DNA from: Fibrobacter sp.
Lineage (GTDB): Bacteria > Fibrobacterota > Fibrobacteria > Fibrobacterales > Fibrobacteraceae
Length of the DNA: 50,448 nucleotides
Assembly: GCA_012511955.1 (NCBI GenBank)
Contig: JAAZFC010000019.1
Coordinates: 1 to 50,448, forward strand
Direction of reading: 5' to 3'
Made by a program: the position numbers and the translations under genes. The notes under the pieces were generated by a model. It was not told the DNA's origin, made no database searches, and saw nothing but the letters and a program-made list of their open reading frames with translations. Within the stretch, counting starts at the first letter, position 1. Each line of letters opens with the position of its first letter. Below are positions 50,300 to 50,448 of this stretch, piece by piece.

Positions 50300-50448
50300 T
50301 TTACAAGAATACTTTTTTCGGAGCGAACGAGATGCAATGCGAGGCGCACTAGGTGAAAATTATGAAACATACACACAGTATTTTGAATAATTTTAATCCG
50401 CAATGCAACGAAGCAGTGCGCTCGTGTAGCCCAAAATTTACAAGAATA
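50298..50448 (+). repeat. Dispersed repeat, right copy, bracketed by 14-bp direct repeats
   Basis: AATTTACAAGAATA occurs at 50298-50311 and again at 50435-50448. Between them lies the diverged copy of the 37165-37276 repeat. This could be one unit of a longer tandem array cut by the window edge. Confidence 0.8.

Larger units (their letters stand above)
50129..50448. other. Gene-free repeat nest at the right edge of the window
   Basis: No gene is seen. It contains a TGCGACAA motif copy (50170-50208), an 11-bp inverted repeat (AGTAGTTAGTT with AACTAACTACT), and a second copy of the two-stem structured element (50237-50299). It also has a dispersed-repeat copy (50319-50432) bracketed by an exact 14-bp direct repeat. 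The window ends on the last base of that 14-mer. Confidence 0.75.

Noticed and set aside
50170-50300. Integron attC site
   Set aside because: The hairpins are suggestive, but the conserved GTTRRRY and RYYYAAC core boxes are not placed as in attC sites, and no integron integrase is in the window.

Overview
This window is about 50 kb of an AT-rich bacterial chromosome, most likely from the phylum Fibrobacterota or a close relative. Four things point there: a large secreted protein with a fibro-slime domain (8495-11107); a giant secreted GLUG-repeat protein ending in a type IX secretion-like sorting domain (46352-50128); a tmRNA encoding the tag ANENYALAA; and genes that often lack a strong Shine-Dalgarno sequence and sometimes use TTG starts. 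The assignment is inferred from gene content; no database was searched.

Region 1 (1-8408): a secreted protein truncated by the window edge; the tmRNA gene (minus strand), whose 5' end is duplicated 134 bp upstream beyond a hairpin-rich element; class I fumarase; a CoA-binding protein with an Ala/Pro/Glu-rich membrane-anchored protein; a tight minus-strand cluster der-plsY-gpsA-merR; and an aspartoacylase-like gene. Region 2 (8495-24637): the fibro-slime protein, then two long plus-strand operons. The first is DUF4416 - leucyl aminopeptidase - GMP synthase without a recognisable glutaminase - hflX - aroE - fused aroK/aroB - sugar-nucleotide epimerase. The second is a suf operon (NifU-like, sufB, sufC, sufD, sufS).

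Region 3 (24638-37013): tRNA-Gly(GCC), a fused membrane/spermidine-synthase-like protein, a predicted outer-membrane protein, and a compact six-gene minus-strand operon (29087-34500). That operon pairs a MotA/TolQ/ExbB-like channel carrying a long helical tail with a MotB-like OmpA protein, and adds two unrecognised proteins, a beta-helix exported protein and a lipoprotein. It is followed by aconitase and tRNA-Pro(GGG).

Region 4 (37014-50448) looks accessory. It starts at tRNA-Pro with a duplicated tRNA 3' end and a nest of structured repeats. It then carries a nonsense-interrupted lipoprotein gene and its intact paralogue, a complete Wadjet-type plasmid-defence operon (jetA-jetB-jetC-jetD) preceded by an AhpD-like gene, and the GLUG-repeat protein. 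It ends in a second nest of repeats related to those beside tRNA-Pro.

The least-described items are (a) the six-gene stator-like operon, (b) hairpin-ended elements abutting exact duplications of the ends of two different stable RNA genes, and (c) a roughly 63-nt element present once in each repeat nest, whose two stems are preserved while their bases differ.
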